A stretch of DNA of 64,000 bases from Methanomassiliicoccus sp. Its GTDB lineage: Archaea > Thermoplasmatota > Thermoplasmata > Methanomassiliicoccales > Methanomassiliicoccaceae. Numbering within the stretch: the first letter of the stretch is position 1; each line of letters begins with the position of its first letter. The notes beneath the pieces were generated by a model. It saw nothing but the letters and a program-made list of their open reading frames with translations, had not been told where the DNA came from and made no database searches. Made by a program: the position numbers and the translations under genes. The DNA lies in contig JAAYAX010000011.1 of assembly GCA_012719175.1 (NCBI GenBank), positions 1 to 64,000 on the forward strand. Reading direction: 5' to 3'. Positions 44,345-54,081 of the stretch are shown here, piece by piece.

Positions 44345-46074
44345 TTCTTCTCCCCCAGGGCCTCGAACTGATTTGGCATCTCTTTGGCGATCTCCTCTAG
44401 TTCTTGGTCGATGGTGTCCTCGAACTTGGACTTGGCCAGTCTGTTCCTGACAGGAAGTCCCACGATGGCATCCACGGCCACGTCGTTCTCCACGGCCTTG
44501 GTGGACAGTTCAGAGAACTTCTTGATCAGCTTCATGTAAGTGTACTGCCGGTTCATGGGGCAGTAGGTATCGACCTTGTGGTAGGCGTTCTGCTGCAGGA
44601 AGATCTCACGGATCATCCTGGCGATCTCCAAGGTCATCTTCTGCTCGTCTGGCAATGCATCAGAACCGACCAGTTGCACGATCTCCTGAAGTTCGGACTC
44701 CTTCTGCAGGACCTCCATGGCCCAGTTGCGCAGGGCGGGGAAGTCCTGGGCCACGTTGGCCCGATACCACGCATCCAGATTGGATGTGTATAGAGAGTAG
44801 GAGGTAAGCCAGTTGATGGCCGGGAAGTGCCTGCGCTCACGGAGCTTGGAGTCCAGCGCCCAGAAGACCCTGACGATACGCAGGGTGTTCTGTGTGACAG
44901 GCTCGGACAGGTCTCCACCAGGCGGAGAGACCGCTCCCACGACGGAGACCGATCCCATGGTGCCATTGGGGTTCTGCACACGGCCGGCACGCTCGTAGAA
45001 CTCAGAGAGCCTCGCCGACAGGTACGCAGGGTAACCTTCCTCACCGGGCATCTCTTCCAGCCTTGAGGAGATCTCTCTCATGGCCTCGGCCCACCGAGAG
45101 GTGGAGTCGGCCATCAGGGAAACGTTGTATCCCATGTCCCTGTAGTACTCGGCAATGGTCATACCTGTGTAAACGGAACACTCACGGGCCGCGACAGGCA
45201 TATTGGAGGTATTGGCGATAAGGACCGTCCTCTGCATGAGAGGCTCTCCCGTCTTGGGATCCTCGAGCTCGGGGAAGGTCGCCAGAACCTCGGTCATCTC
45301 ATTGCCACGCTCACCGCAACCGATGTAGACGACGATCTCTGCATCGGACCACTTCGCAAGCTGCTGCTGTGTGACCGTCTTTCCGGTGCCGAACGCACCA
45401 GGGATCGCTCCCGTGCCGCCCTTGGGGATCGGGAACATGGTGTCGAGCACCCTTTGACCTGTAATAAGAGGGATATCCGGAAGGAGCTTCTTGCCGAACG
45501 GCCTTCCCCTTCGGACCGGCCAGTTCTGCAACATCCTAATGTCCTTGCCTCCCACCATGCCGATGGACTCATCGACCGTGAAGGAACCGTCGTTGAGCTG
45601 ATCGATCTTGCCCGAAACTCCATGGGGGACCAGGATCTTGTGGACCATGTAGCCCTCCTTGACAGTACCGAGGACCGATCCAGGTGATACCATGTCACCC
45701 TTTTTGGCGGTAGGCTCGAAAGCCCACTTCTTCTTGTGATCGAGACCCGCCGCGCTGACACCCCTCTTGATGAAGTTGCCCATTGAGGACATCAACACAG
45801 GCAGCGGCCTCTGAATACCATCATAAACACTACCAAGCAGGCCTGGCCCGAGCTCGGCCACAAGGGGCTGCCCAGTGTCCACGACCTTCTCCCCGGGTTT
45901 CAGGCCAGACGTCTCCTCGTAAACCTGGATGACGGTCTTGTCACCGGCGATCTTGATGACCTCTCCCATGAGGCCTTCCTGACCTACCTGCATGACATCG
46001 TACATCCTTGGGGAGATACCGACTGCAGTAACGACCGGTCCGGCCACCCTGTGAATCTCTCCTTGCTTTGCCAT
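44341..46074 (-). CDS. atpA: A-type ATP synthase subunit A (catalytic)
   Basis: 577 residues from ATG 46074, one base past the end of atpF, with GAGGG upstream. The Walker A of the archaeal type is [11 protein letters not shown]; the extra non-homologous insert (about residues 115-185, [17 protein letters not shown]... [14 protein letters not shown]) is present. [50 protein letters not shown] and the C-terminal helical domain follow. No intein is present. Confidence 0.98.
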   Translation of the reverse strand: MAKQGEIHRVAGPVVTAVGISPRMYDVMQVGQEGLMGEVIKIAGDKTVIQVYEETSGLKPGEKVVDTGQPLVAELGPGLLGSVYDGIQRPLPVLMSSMGNFIKRGVSAAGLDHKKKWAFEPTAKKGDMVSPGSVLGTVKEGYMVHKILVPHGVSGKIDQLNDGSFTVDESIGMVGGKDIRMLQNWPVRRGRPFGKKLLPDIPLITGQRVLDTMFPIPKGGTGAIPGAFGTGKTVTQQQLAKWSDAEIVVYIGCGERGNEMTEVLATFPELEDPKTGEPLMQRTVLIANTSNMPVAARECSVYTGMTIAEYYRDMGYNVSLMADSTSRWAEAMREISSRLEEMPGEEGYPAYLSARLSEFYERAGRVQNPNGTMGSVSVVGAVSPPGGDLSEPVTQNTLRIVRVFWALDSKLRERRHFPAINWLTSYSLYTSNLDAWYRANVAQDFPALRNWAMEVLQKESELQEIVQLVGSDALPDEQKMTLEIARMIREIFLQQNAYHKVDTYCPMNRQYTYMKLIKKFSELSTKAVENDVAVDAIVGLPVRNRLAKSKFEDTIDQELEEIAKEMPNQFEALGEKK

Positions 46075-46075
46075 T

Positions 46076-46381
46076 TCAATCCCTCTCGGTCTTGTATAAA
46101 TCAACGCCAATTGCGCTCTTGACCTTCTCTCTAAGGTCGCCTTCCTCTCCTCCGACCGGAATAACGACCGGGGAGATGTTACCCATCATCCTCTTTCGAG
46201 TGTTGGGTCCGATCTTCGTAAGTTCGTTAGCGTTCACTGCTAGGATACCAATGGATGTGTCACTAATCAGTTCCAATACCTTGGCCTCCATCTCATCGGG
46301 CTGGGCGGTGTACACCCTCCTTACGCCTGCGAGACGGAAACCGAGAACGAACTCCTCACTGCCAACAACCGCGAACTCCAT
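46076..46381 (-). CDS. atpF: A-type ATP synthase subunit F
   Basis: 101 residues from ATG 46381, overlapping the atpC stop by one base (TGATG) and preceded by GGTGA. Subunit F binds the D shaft and regulates rotation. The Rossmann-like pattern reads MEFAVVGSEEFVLGFRLAGV, SIGILAVNANELTKIGP, and ISPVVIPVGGEEGD with the charged C-terminal helix. Confidence 0.94.
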   Translation of the reverse strand: MEFAVVGSEEFVLGFRLAGVRRVYTAQPDEMEAKVLELISDTSIGILAVNANELTKIGPNTRKRMMGNISPVVIPVGGEEGDLREKVKSAIGVDLYKTERD

Positions 46382-47442
46382 CACATCACCAGCAATTTCT
46401 TTATCGCATCCGGCTGCATGCCCGAGGCCTTACCACGAGCGATGATCCGGAGGTTATCCACCTCTATCCTCTTCCGGATTAGGAAGTCGATAACCGGAAG
46501 CACCGACAGGGGGTACATGTGGGAGAACTTCTCCGATTCACTGACCAGATAGTGCTGCAAGGCCAGCATGGCCTCGCTGAGATTTCCGGTCTGCTTGGCC
46601 GTTTCCACTCCATCTTTGATCTCGTTGTAGAAAGGCAACTTGGATAGCTCATCGATCAACTGGTCGAACGTCTCCAGCCCAGACAGCCTGTTCAACTCGG
46701 TAAGGTCCAGGTCCCGACCTCCTTTTATGAGGTAGGTCCTGATCTTTTCCGCCGGGATGTTGGCTTGCTTCAGTTTCAGGAGCGTCCTGATGTTCGTGAT
46801 GTCTATCTCTCTCTTGATAAAGGTGAGGAAATCCCTCTTGGGCTTGGTGTCTGGCATGACCGCTGCCAGCAACCGCTCGTAGTAGAACTTGTCGAAATAG
46901 TCCTCGATGGGAGCGAGCGTTCCTCCCTTTTCGAAGTTCGCCATCATCTCTTCGGGAATATGCATATCTCCCTTTGATGTAAGGGCGTCCAAGACCTCCC
47001 TGGGTGTGTTCAGGGAGATCAGGGAGTTCAGGCTCTCCTCGTTGAGGTTACCAGCCGGAACTAGGTCCTCCTGGATCTCCTCAAGGGATGCCCCTGAGTA
47101 TTTACCTCGGAGGATCGTCTTAATGTTCCAGAAGTCCCACCTTCGAAGGTAGGTGGAGACCATGTCCCGGAGGTCCCCAGTGCAGAAGCTGATGACCTCC
47201 CTGTAGGTACGGGCGAGGTTCTTGGACACGCCGAGCTCGATAAGGTCGACGCCCGAATACCGGGACGCCAGCTCTGTCATCTCGACCTTGTACCTGGTCT
47301 CGCCCATGAACCTGCCGATCTCGTTCAGGTCCATCATCAGCAACTTGGGATAGTTGTCCTTGGTCAGCAGGGAGCTCTTCTTCGCCTTGACCCGAGTGGT
47401 CGCGTACTCGTAGTTCCCCCTGCGCAGACTTTGTCCTTTCAT
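46381..47442 (-). CDS. atpC: A-type ATP synthase subunit C (socket to the membrane ring)
   Basis: 353 residues, almost all helical. Subunit C caps the K ring and receives the D/F stalk. Conserved landmarks: YEYATTRVKAKKSSLLTK at the N-terminus, DFWNIKTILRGKYSG, a second repeat DITNIRTLLKLKQANIPAEK, and the terminal VIDFLIRKRIEVDNLRIIARGK of the third repeat. The three-fold repeat is visible in DNIRxxxRxK-like blocks. Confidence 0.95.
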   Translation of the reverse strand: MKGQSLRRGNYEYATTRVKAKKSSLLTKDNYPKLLMMDLNEIGRFMGETRYKVEMTELASRYSGVDLIELGVSKNLARTYREVISFCTGDLRDMVSTYLRRWDFWNIKTILRGKYSGASLEEIQEDLVPAGNLNEESLNSLISLNTPREVLDALTSKGDMHIPEEMMANFEKGGTLAPIEDYFDKFYYERLLAAVMPDTKPKRDFLTFIKREIDITNIRTLLKLKQANIPAEKIRTYLIKGGRDLDLTELNRLSGLETFDQLIDELSKLPFYNEIKDGVETAKQTGNLSEAMLALQHYLVSESEKFSHMYPLSVLPVIDFLIRKRIEVDNLRIIARGKASGMQPDAIKKLLVM

Positions 47443-47460
47443 TTATTCACCAAAGTACCC

Positions 47461-48018
47461 TTACTCGAAGAGTATGTTCGAAACGTTCTTCAGCTCTCGA
47501 TCCCAGATACCTTCCAGAATCGACTTGAAGCGATAGTCCAGCCGGACCGCGCCGTCCTCGGACTCCAGGATCAAGCCGGGGTCCATGTCGATCTCGGTCA
47601 GGGACGCACAGCCCCTGAGGCCAGCAAGAAGGTCGGCCTCTCCCTTGGGGATGAGGACCTTGGGATGGTGGATGATCTTCTTACCATCGGCCAGCATCTT
47701 CTTGTATAGGGCAGACTTTTGCTTCGGGTCCAGAGCGGATAGCTCATTGAGGGTCTCCGCGAAGGTTTGGTTCAAGATCTCCTTTCGGGCGTTGAGTATG
47801 ACCTTCTTCGATTCCAGCTCAGCGCTGGAAAGCTCCTGTCGCCTCATCCTGTTGAGGGTCTCCTGGAGCTCCTTGTCTTCTGCCTTCTGCAACTTGTCTA
47901 TCCTCTGGTCGGATTCCTGGAGGATCTTCGATCGCTCCTTTTCCGCGTCCTGGATGCGCTTCGCGGCCTCTTGCCTGGCGCCTTCCAGGATATCATTGGC
48001 TACCTTGTCCAGTGCCAT
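47461..48018 (-). CDS. atpE: A-type ATP synthase subunit E (peripheral stalk)
   Basis: 185 residues. The N-terminal half is a long coiled coil (NDILEGARQEAAKRIQDAEKERSKILQESDQRIDKLQ) that pairs with subunit H to make the peripheral stalk. The C-terminal globular domain (FAETLNELSALDPKQKSAL..., GLILESEDGAVRLDYRFKSIL) contacts the head. Length is normal. Confidence 0.93.
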   Translation of the reverse strand: MALDKVANDILEGARQEAAKRIQDAEKERSKILQESDQRIDKLQKAEDKELQETLNRMRRQELSSAELESKKVILNARKEILNQTFAETLNELSALDPKQKSALYKKMLADGKKIIHHPKVLIPKGEADLLAGLRGCASLTEIDMDPGLILESEDGAVRLDYRFKSILEGIWDRELKNVSNILFE

Positions 48019-48047
48019 GAGTCAGCCCCTGTCCAGTTGCTTCCTGC

Positions 48048-48281
<234 letters not shown>

Positions 48282-50336
48282 TTATTCCTCCATAGTATGC
48301 TTTCTCTCAATCTTCAGCGGGTTGAACTCCAAACCGCCGCCTTCGAAGAATTTTGTGAAGAGCTCGACGTACTGCAACCTGATGGATTGCAGACCGGCCG
48401 AGATTAGACCCAGGATGAAGATCATCAGATGGCCTACGACGAATATCAGCAGGGCCACCGCCAGGAATACTCCACCTTCGGGCGCTATAAGTCCGATCGC
48501 GATGTAGTTGAAGGCCAAGGCCATTCCGGACTTGGACATCCCAATCGCGGTTATTCGAGTGTAAGATATTACATTGCTCAATAGCTCGGGAAGCTCAATG
48601 ATGGCCTTCCCACCCTCGGCTATCAAGGCCAGGGCAAGCCCTGGGATCAACAGCGCCAGTGAGCCTAGGAACAACGGGTCCATCACATTAAGCTCTCCGC
48701 CCAGGATGAGCACGTCGACCATGACCAGCAGCATCAAGGCGCCGCCGGCGAGGATCAGGATCCACGAGAACTTCTCGAAGATCGCGGCCTTGATGCCGTG
48801 CCTCAGTGACACGTTGTACAGTCCCAGGATCAGACCTACCATCAGGTGCAAGAACCCTATCCAGACGCTGATATAGAGCAGCATCTTGACGTCCTCGAGC
48901 TTGCTGAAGTAGCCTAGCTGGACGGGGAAGTCCCCGATGCTGAACAGAACGTGCGGGATATCTATGCCCAACAGACCAGCCCACGTGTAAGTGACGCTGC
49001 TAAGTTCTGACACACCGTGATGAATTGCAGTGAACTCTATCCCGAACATGTCCCCGAACAGGAAGAAGCCCAGGAACACTGAGACTATACCACCGTAGAA
49101 CAGGATAGTGGATAGACCCCGCCAATCCTTGCTCTTAGCCCTCGTAAGGCCCAGCCATCCCAGGATAGTGAATATCAGCCCGTACCCCACATCTCCGATC
49201 ATGAGGCCGAAGAAGACAGGGAAGAACAGTGTAAGGGCTATTGTCGGATCGATCTCGTTGTAACGAGGGTTGTTGATCAACTTGGTGTAGAATGAGAACT
49301 GATCTGCCACCTTGCGGTGCTTGAGCTTTACGGGGGTCTCCTCGCTCATGGGGACGGCAATGGCCTCAGCGGTCATTACGCCCGCCTCCACCGACCCCTC
49401 CGCCTTGGTATGATGCTTCTCCTTCCTCTCCTTCGTTTCCAGGAGCTCGATGTATATGTCGTCACCGAACTTGTCGGAAAAGGACTTGGTTATGCCACCA
49501 TACTCGTTGGTAGGCACCCAGGCCTCAAGAACGAAAGAGTGGTCCGTAGCACCCATCCTCAGCGGGAGCTCTGCCTTCTCCACCTCTATGCTCAGATACT
49601 CATCCGAGGCCAAGATGGACGTGGCATGCTTCTCCTGGAGCTCCTTCAGCTTCGCGGAGACGTCCTCGGATTCCTTGCTGAGGCTGGAGATCTCCTGCTC
49701 CAACTTGCTGACGATCTCGGCCGGCATGCCAGTTCCCGCAGGTGCAGGAACGTCGGTGAAACCGGCTTTTATCAGGGCCTTCTCGACCTCTTCAGCCTTG
49801 GCCTTGGGAACGAACAGCGCTATGAAATTGTTGTCTCCGCTGTCCCTGAACATCTCGAAGTCGTCACCCAATACCTCACGTACGCCCGGCTCTGGGTCCG
49901 TCTTGACCTGCCCGGTGAACACCTCGAGGTTCTTGTAGCCTCGATACATCTCCAGGTCCAGGGGTATTCCCTTGAACGCCTCCAGCGACTTGAGGTATGT
50001 CTCAGCCTCGATGAGGCGGGTCTGCTTGGCGTTCTTGGACTCTACGACCATCGCGATCTCTGACTCGATATCGGAGAGGGTCTTGTCAAGGGTATCTTCC
50101 ACCTGCTTGACGGACATTCTCTCATGGTGGCCGTGCTCGTCGAGCTCGAGGTCCTTGCCTAATGAACGCAGCTTCAATAGCTTGTGCGAAGCGTCAGAGG
50201 CAGTGGCCAGGGGCGCACCCAAAGTGAACCCCTCTTCTTCAGAAAAGTCGACGACATGGATGTTCTCAAGTGAATACAAGAGGTCGATAGTTCCCGGCAG
50301 CCGGTCCCTGGTCCCTATGACCAGTATCTTACTCAT
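48282..50336 (-). CDS. atpI: A-type ATP synthase subunit I (a subunit, membrane stator)
   Basis: 684 residues from ATG 50336 (MSKILVIGTRDRLPGTIDLL). The N-terminal half (about 1-350) is cytosolic with coiled coils (VKQVEDTLDKTLSDIESEIAMV, EQEISSLSKESEDVSAKLKE) that join the stalk. The C-terminal half has about eight helices, including PVFFGLMIGDVGYGLIFTILG, and a conserved basic residue in SYTRITAIGMSKSGMAL expected to serve ion entry. It overlaps the H gene by 8 bp. Confidence 0.94.
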   Translation of the reverse strand: MSKILVIGTRDRLPGTIDLLYSLENIHVVDFSEEEGFTLGAPLATASDASHKLLKLRSLGKDLELDEHGHHERMSVKQVEDTLDKTLSDIESEIAMVVESKNAKQTRLIEAETYLKSLEAFKGIPLDLEMYRGYKNLEVFTGQVKTDPEPGVREVLGDDFEMFRDSGDNNFIALFVPKAKAEEVEKALIKAGFTDVPAPAGTGMPAEIVSKLEQEISSLSKESEDVSAKLKELQEKHATSILASDEYLSIEVEKAELPLRMGATDHSFVLEAWVPTNEYGGITKSFSDKFGDDIYIELLETKERKEKHHTKAEGSVEAGVMTAEAIAVPMSEETPVKLKHRKVADQFSFYTKLINNPRYNEIDPTIALTLFFPVFFGLMIGDVGYGLIFTILGWLGLTRAKSKDWRGLSTILFYGGIVSVFLGFFLFGDMFGIEFTAIHHGVSELSSVTYTWAGLLGIDIPHVLFSIGDFPVQLGYFSKLEDVKMLLYISVWIGFLHLMVGLILGLYNVSLRHGIKAAIFEKFSWILILAGGALMLLVMVDVLILGGELNVMDPLFLGSLALLIPGLALALIAEGGKAIIELPELLSNVISYTRITAIGMSKSGMALAFNYIAIGLIAPEGGVFLAVALLIFVVGHLMIFILGLISAGLQSIRLQYVELFTKFFEGGGLEFNPLKIERKHTMEE

Positions 50337-50697
50337 TTGTTCCGGTAGCAGCATCGAATGTCCTCTCAAAATGGTTCCTGATGTGCGTTTTTGCCTTGGG
50401 GATTCGATCCTTAGCCTTCGCCATCAGCTTGGCAGCCTCCTCTGTCCCCTTGCGCATCGAATCGCTCCTTTGAGCGGCAAGGCTTGCCTTTTCTTGTGAG
50501 ACGGCGGCCTCGGTCTTCTTTCGGATAGCGGCCTCTGCAGTCTGGTACTTCTCGATCGCCTCCCTGCGGGCTGCGACCAGGATCGCCTTCTGCTTTTCGT
50601 CCGCTTCCTCTACAATTCGGCTTGCTTTGGCCTCGGTATCTCGTACCTGGAGAAGTGTATCAGCTTTGCCCACAGATCTCTCTCCGGAAGGTTTCAT
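50329..50697 (-). CDS. atpH: A-type ATP synthase subunit H (peripheral stalk)
   Basis: 122 residues from ATG 50697, a long Ala/Glu/Lys-rich coiled coil (VRDTEAKASRIVEEADEKQKAILVAARREAIEKYQTAEAAIRKK) that pairs with subunit E. It is the first gene of the operon. The TATA box lies only about 20 nt upstream of this ATG, so the transcript may begin inside the gene; GTG 50673 with GGAG before it is then the better start (product about 114 residues). Confidence 0.85.
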   Translation of the reverse strand: MKPSGERSVGKADTLLQVRDTEAKASRIVEEADEKQKAILVAARREAIEKYQTAEAAIRKKTEAAVSQEKASLAAQRSDSMRKGTEEAAKLMAKAKDRIPKAKTHIRNHFERTFDAATGTNE

Positions 50698-50710
50698 GAG
50701 TATAGACTCA

Positions 50711-50722
50711 TAATATTTAAAC
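50711..50722 (-). promoter_or_regulatory. TATA box of the ATP synthase operon
   Basis: AGTTTAAATATTA read on the minus strand. Predicted start near 50690. No other strong TATA element is seen between the operon genes, so one transcript of about 8.5 kb from H to the small membrane gene is expected. Confidence 0.5.
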
Positions 50723-50840
50723 TGTTGTTAGTTGCGACGTTATCATCCATGGGTTTCACTGGCCATCCAGTCTGATTTTTGAAATCAGAAATCATCAAGA
50801 CTGGTAAATAAAAAATTCATTCCATATGCGGACCCTGTCC

Positions 50841-51305
50841 TCACTTCTCGTCCGCGGTCGGTCCGGTGTATCTTCGGACCTTTATCCCGCTCTCGTCGAG
50901 GACCGACCGGGAGAGCTCGTCGACGTAATCGTCCTTGTAGACGATCTCCTTGATCCCCGCATTGACCAATATCTTGGTGCACATGATACAGGGGAAGTTG
51001 GTGGTGTATATCGTCGAGTCCTTGATGCTAACCCCGAAGTAGGCGGCCTGTATGACCGCGTTCTGCTCCGCGTGCACGCCCCGGCATAGCTCATGGCGCG
51101 TCCCTGATTCGATGTTGTGCTCCAACCGCACGCAGCCCACCTCGGCACAATGTTTCAGGCCCTTGGGGGCGCCGTTGTAACCGGTGGTCAGGACCCTCTT
51201 CTCCTTGACCACGACAGCCCCCACGTTCCGCCGCAGGCAGGTGGAGCGGGTTGCCACCAGATCGGCCATGCGCATAAAGTAGGTGTCGTTATCAGGCCTG
51301 CCCAT
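50841..51305 (-). CDS. dCMP deaminase family protein
   Basis: 154 residues from ATG 51305 ([21 protein letters not shown]). Zinc-dependent cytidine deaminase fold: [13 protein letters not shown] (His-x-Glu) and [15 protein letters not shown] (P-C-x-x-C). The insert [19 protein letters not shown] and the N-terminal C-L-R-R-N-V-G are typical of dCMP deaminases making dUMP for thymidylate synthesis. An upstream GTG/ATG extension (51344) is not conserved. Confidence 0.9.
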   Translation of the reverse strand: MGRPDNDTYFMRMADLVATRSTCLRRNVGAVVVKEKRVLTTGYNGAPKGLKHCAEVGCVRLEHNIESGTRHELCRGVHAEQNAVIQAAYFGVSIKDSTIYTTNFPCIMCTKILVNAGIKEIVYKDDYVDELSRSVLDESGIKVRRYTGPTADEK

Positions 51306-51428
51306 AGAGGGACGATTCCCTAGTTCCCATATGTATTTTCCCATCGCCGGTTGAGCGTTTCTGGCCTGGCATCAGGGGCGCGACACGACTGCCAAATCTA
51401 TTATAGTTTCCCTTGCATTGATGAGGGT

Positions 51429-52358
51429 GTGCCCCCTCAGAGCAAGAGGTTGCTTGGACTGCTGTCGTCCCTTAAGGCGTTCATCATTGCCCCCCTGGTC
51501 TTCCTGTTGCTGCTGGGAGCGGTGTTCGCTTACAGTGGATTATGGCCCCCCATGGTCGTCATCGAGTCCAAGAGCATGCAGCATGCTGATGAGAGTTCCA
51601 TAGGGACGATAGACACCGGGGACATCGTGGTCGTTAAGAAGGTCACATCGACCAACGAGGTCGTGACGTACCTTGATGCGGTGGCCGCCGGCCACTCGAC
51701 CTATGGTGAGCTGGGGGACGTGATCGTCTATTATAAGTCCGGCATGTCCAAGCCCATAATCCATAGGGCCATGTGCAATCTGGTGTACAATACCACGGGA
51801 GGGGGCTTTGATGTACCTGCCTTGGCGAACGTTCCGTTGAACATGTGGTCGGTGACCGGTGATGAGAAGAGGTGGTGGAACATAGACGGGGTCCTGGACC
51901 TGTACGACATCGGGTACCAGAAAGTGACCCTCTCCATCGACCTGACCGCCATGCTCGACTACATGAAGTCCCCGAACTACAGCGGCACGCCCCATGGCGG
52001 GCTGATAACCATGGGGGACTACAACTGGTACGAGGGTGCCGACGGTACATACATGGGTAAGTACGATCAGAAGTGGATCAGCACCATCAAGGAGCCTGTC
52101 AAGGACGAGTGGCTTGTGGGAAAGGCGCGCGGCGAGCTGCCGTGGTTCGGCCTGCTCAAGTTGTACGCCACCGGAACAGCTCCATCCTATACCCCCCGGA
52201 ACAGTGTAGTCAACCTCATAGGGTGTATCGCCGCCATCGTCCTCCTGCCCATCATAATGGATATAATACTCGACCTCATGAAGAGGAGGGGAGTTCAACC
52301 GTTTGGGAAGAACAAGGCGAAGGATGATGGCTCCGAGAAGAGAGACCCTCCGGAATGA
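51429..52358 (+). CDS. signal peptidase I (archaeal, S26B type)
   Basis: 309 residues from GTG 51429. A TATA-like CTATTATAG at 51398-51406 is about 26 nt upstream, so a leaderless GTG start fits. A membrane anchor (LKAFIIAPLVFLLLLGAVFAYSG) is followed by the catalytic domain: nucleophile Ser in VIESKSMQH, GDIVVVKK, His in KPIIHRAMC (His replaces the bacterial Lys), and Asp in the GGLITMGDYNWYEG-type loop. A C-terminal helix (LIGCIAAIVLLPIIMDIILDL) gives a second anchor. It removes signal peptides, for instance from the secreted protein at 10237. Confidence 0.88.
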   Translation: MPPQSKRLLGLLSSLKAFIIAPLVFLLLLGAVFAYSGLWPPMVVIESKSMQHADESSIGTIDTGDIVVVKKVTSTNEVVTYLDAVAAGHSTYGELGDVIVYYKSGMSKPIIHRAMCNLVYNTTGGGFDVPALANVPLNMWSVTGDEKRWWNIDGVLDLYDIGYQKVTLSIDLTAMLDYMKSPNYSGTPHGGLITMGDYNWYEGADGTYMGKYDQKWISTIKEPVKDEWLVGKARGELPWFGLLKLYATGTAPSYTPRNSVVNLIGCIAAIVLLPIIMDIILDLMKRRGVQPFGKNKAKDDGSEKRDPPE

Positions 52359-53594
52359 TCAGATCAGGGTGGTCTGGTTCTTGGGCCGGTAGTTCTTGAT
52401 GGATTGAAGGATCTCGTCCTCCTCCAGTATCTTCAGCGTTTCCACTCGAGGTACCGAGGACTCTATCTCCTTGGTCCGGCCGCCCCTACCGAACGATTTC
52501 ACGCGCGCGTGGATAATGCCCAGCATGTCCAGCTCGGAGATGAGGTCGGTGATCCTGCGCTGCGTGAGCACTGTCACGCCGACTATGTGGCTGAGCTCCC
52601 TGTAGGTCTCATAGACGTCACCCGTGGTGAGCCGGCCCTCACCCCTCTCCTCATTGAGAATGATGCTCATCAAGACCAGCTTGGACTGGGTGGGAAGGGT
52701 CCTGATGGCCTCGGTCACGCAATCGAGCTCTATCTTGTTCTTGGCCTTGTACACGTGGGCCTCGGTCACCTTATCGTCTCCGTTGCGCTCAGCTATCTCG
52801 GCGGCGACCCTGAGCAGGTCCAAGGCGCGACGGGCGTCGCCGTGCTCCTGGGCCGCCAAGGCCGAGCACAATGGCGCCACGCTTGGATCTATGACCCCCT
52901 GATAGAAGGCGATATTGGAGCGCTGGTTCAGGATATCCTTCAGCTGCTCGGCGTTGTACGGCGGGAAAACCATCTTTTCCTCCCCCAGCCGGCTCTTGAC
53001 CCGGGGATCGAGGAACTCGGTGAACTTCAGATCGTTGGATATGCCGATGAGGGAGACCTTGGCGTTCTGCAGGTCATCGTTGATCCTGGAGAGATGGTAG
53101 AGGACATCGTCGCCTGACTTGTAGACCAGTTTATCGAGCTCGTCCAACACGAGGATCACCACCCGGTTGGTCTCATCGATCTTCTCCCTGAGGATGTTAT
53201 AGACGCGCTCAGTGCTCCATCCAGTGAAGGGGATGCGGTCGTTGAAATCCTCTATGAACATGTTACCGACATTCTGAAGGACTCCGTACTGAGTGTCGAC
53301 CACCTCACAGTTCATGTAGAGGTAGTTAACGCGATTGAACTCGCTGTCGGCCTTCCTGATCTCCTTTCCCAGGTACTTAACGGACGCGGTCTTTCCCGTG
53401 CCCGTCTTTCCGAAAATGAGAACGTTGGAAGGCCGTTCGCCCCTCAAGGCGGTCACAAGGATGGATGCCAGCTGATTGATCTGTTCTCTTCGGTGGGGAA
53501 GCTCGTCGGGAATATAAGAAGGTCTTAGGATCTCTCTGTTCCTTTGGAATATCTTTTTTGAGCTTAGGTATTGTTGGAATACGGTTTCGTCCAT
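52359..53594 (-). CDS. cdc6: Orc1/Cdc6 replication initiator
   Basis: 411 residues from ATG 53594; GGGGAG lies upstream, and the 60 in-frame codons before it run through the origin. AAA+ motifs: Walker A FGKTGTGKTASVKYL, Walker B VILVLDELDKLVY, sensor 1 SLIGISNDLKF, sensor 2/arginine region GDARRALDLLRVAAEI. The C-terminal winged helix (about 310-400, TTGDVYETYRELSHIVGVTVLTQRRITDLISELDMLGII) reads origin DNA. ORB-like sites start about 38 bp upstream. This is the only Orc1/Cdc6 in the window. Confidence 0.97.
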   Translation of the reverse strand: MDETVFQQYLSSKKIFQRNREILRPSYIPDELPHRREQINQLASILVTALRGERPSNVLIFGKTGTGKTASVKYLGKEIRKADSEFNRVNYLYMNCEVVDTQYGVLQNVGNMFIEDFNDRIPFTGWSTERVYNILREKIDETNRVVILVLDELDKLVYKSGDDVLYHLSRINDDLQNAKVSLIGISNDLKFTEFLDPRVKSRLGEEKMVFPPYNAEQLKDILNQRSNIAFYQGVIDPSVAPLCSALAAQEHGDARRALDLLRVAAEIAERNGDDKVTEAHVYKAKNKIELDCVTEAIRTLPTQSKLVLMSIILNEERGEGRLTTGDVYETYRELSHIVGVTVLTQRRITDLISELDMLGIIHARVKSFGRGGRTKEIESSVPRVETLKILEEDEILQSIKNYRPKNQTTLI

Positions 53595-53631
53595 AATCGG
53601 CTCCCCATCTAAAATTTTTTTAAAAGGTACC

Positions 53632-53663
53632 GCCCCACCCCTTTTCTTCCATTGGAAAAGCGG
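53632..53663 (-). repeat. ORB-like origin recognition box 1
   Basis: Minus-strand reading: dyad TTCCAATGGAA, then GAAAAGGGGTGGGG. It matches the archaeal ORB layout (TTCCAxTGGAA, A-run, G-run). The dyad is at 53647-53657. Confidence 0.75.
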
Positions 53664-53765
53664 TCGCTTTTTTGCCCGAAAATGGTATGAGAGGCAGGTA
53701 TATTTTAGTTTGTCTCGAACTAGAGGCCAGATAAGTACACTCTTTATCCCTGTTTGTAAGAAGAT

Positions 53766-53794
53766 GACCCCCACCCCTTTATTTCCAGTGGAAC
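53766..53794 (-). repeat. ORB-like origin recognition box 2
   Basis: Minus-strand reading: GTTCCACTGGAAATAAAG then GGGTGGGGGTC. Dyad at 53783-53793. Same orientation as box 1 and nearly identical in core to box 3. Confidence 0.8.
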
Positions 53795-54081
53795 TGAAAA
53801 ATTTTTGAGTGGGCGCAGAGGAAGCTTAGGTACCGGGCGCCTTTTGTTGACATGATAATTAAAAAGAAAGTATCTGGCTGCTTAATATCTCCTGATCGAG
53901 AGAACCTTTGAAAGACGAGTTCCTTGGATAAGAAGAAAGATATGCAGATAGAGAGTGGAAAGGAAGAAAGAGAGAGATAGAGAAATGCAATATACTAACG
54001 TTATATTATAGAGAAAAGAAGGAAGGAAAGAAAACGTCTAACGAAGCAATCCCAAAAAATAGAACACTACCTGTCGCCGTT

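Larger units (their letters stand above)
53595..54081. other. probable replication origin (oriC), AT-rich region
   Basis: 487 bases without a gene, between divergent cdc6 and hflX. Two ORB-like elements lie at 53632-53663 and 53766-53794, and a third lies past hflX. The rest is A+T- and purine-rich (runs such as AAAATTTTTTTAAAA at 53611-53625 and GA-tracts at 53941-54040), a likely duplex-unwinding region. TATATTATA-like sequence at 54002-54010 probably also serves hflX. Confidence 0.75.
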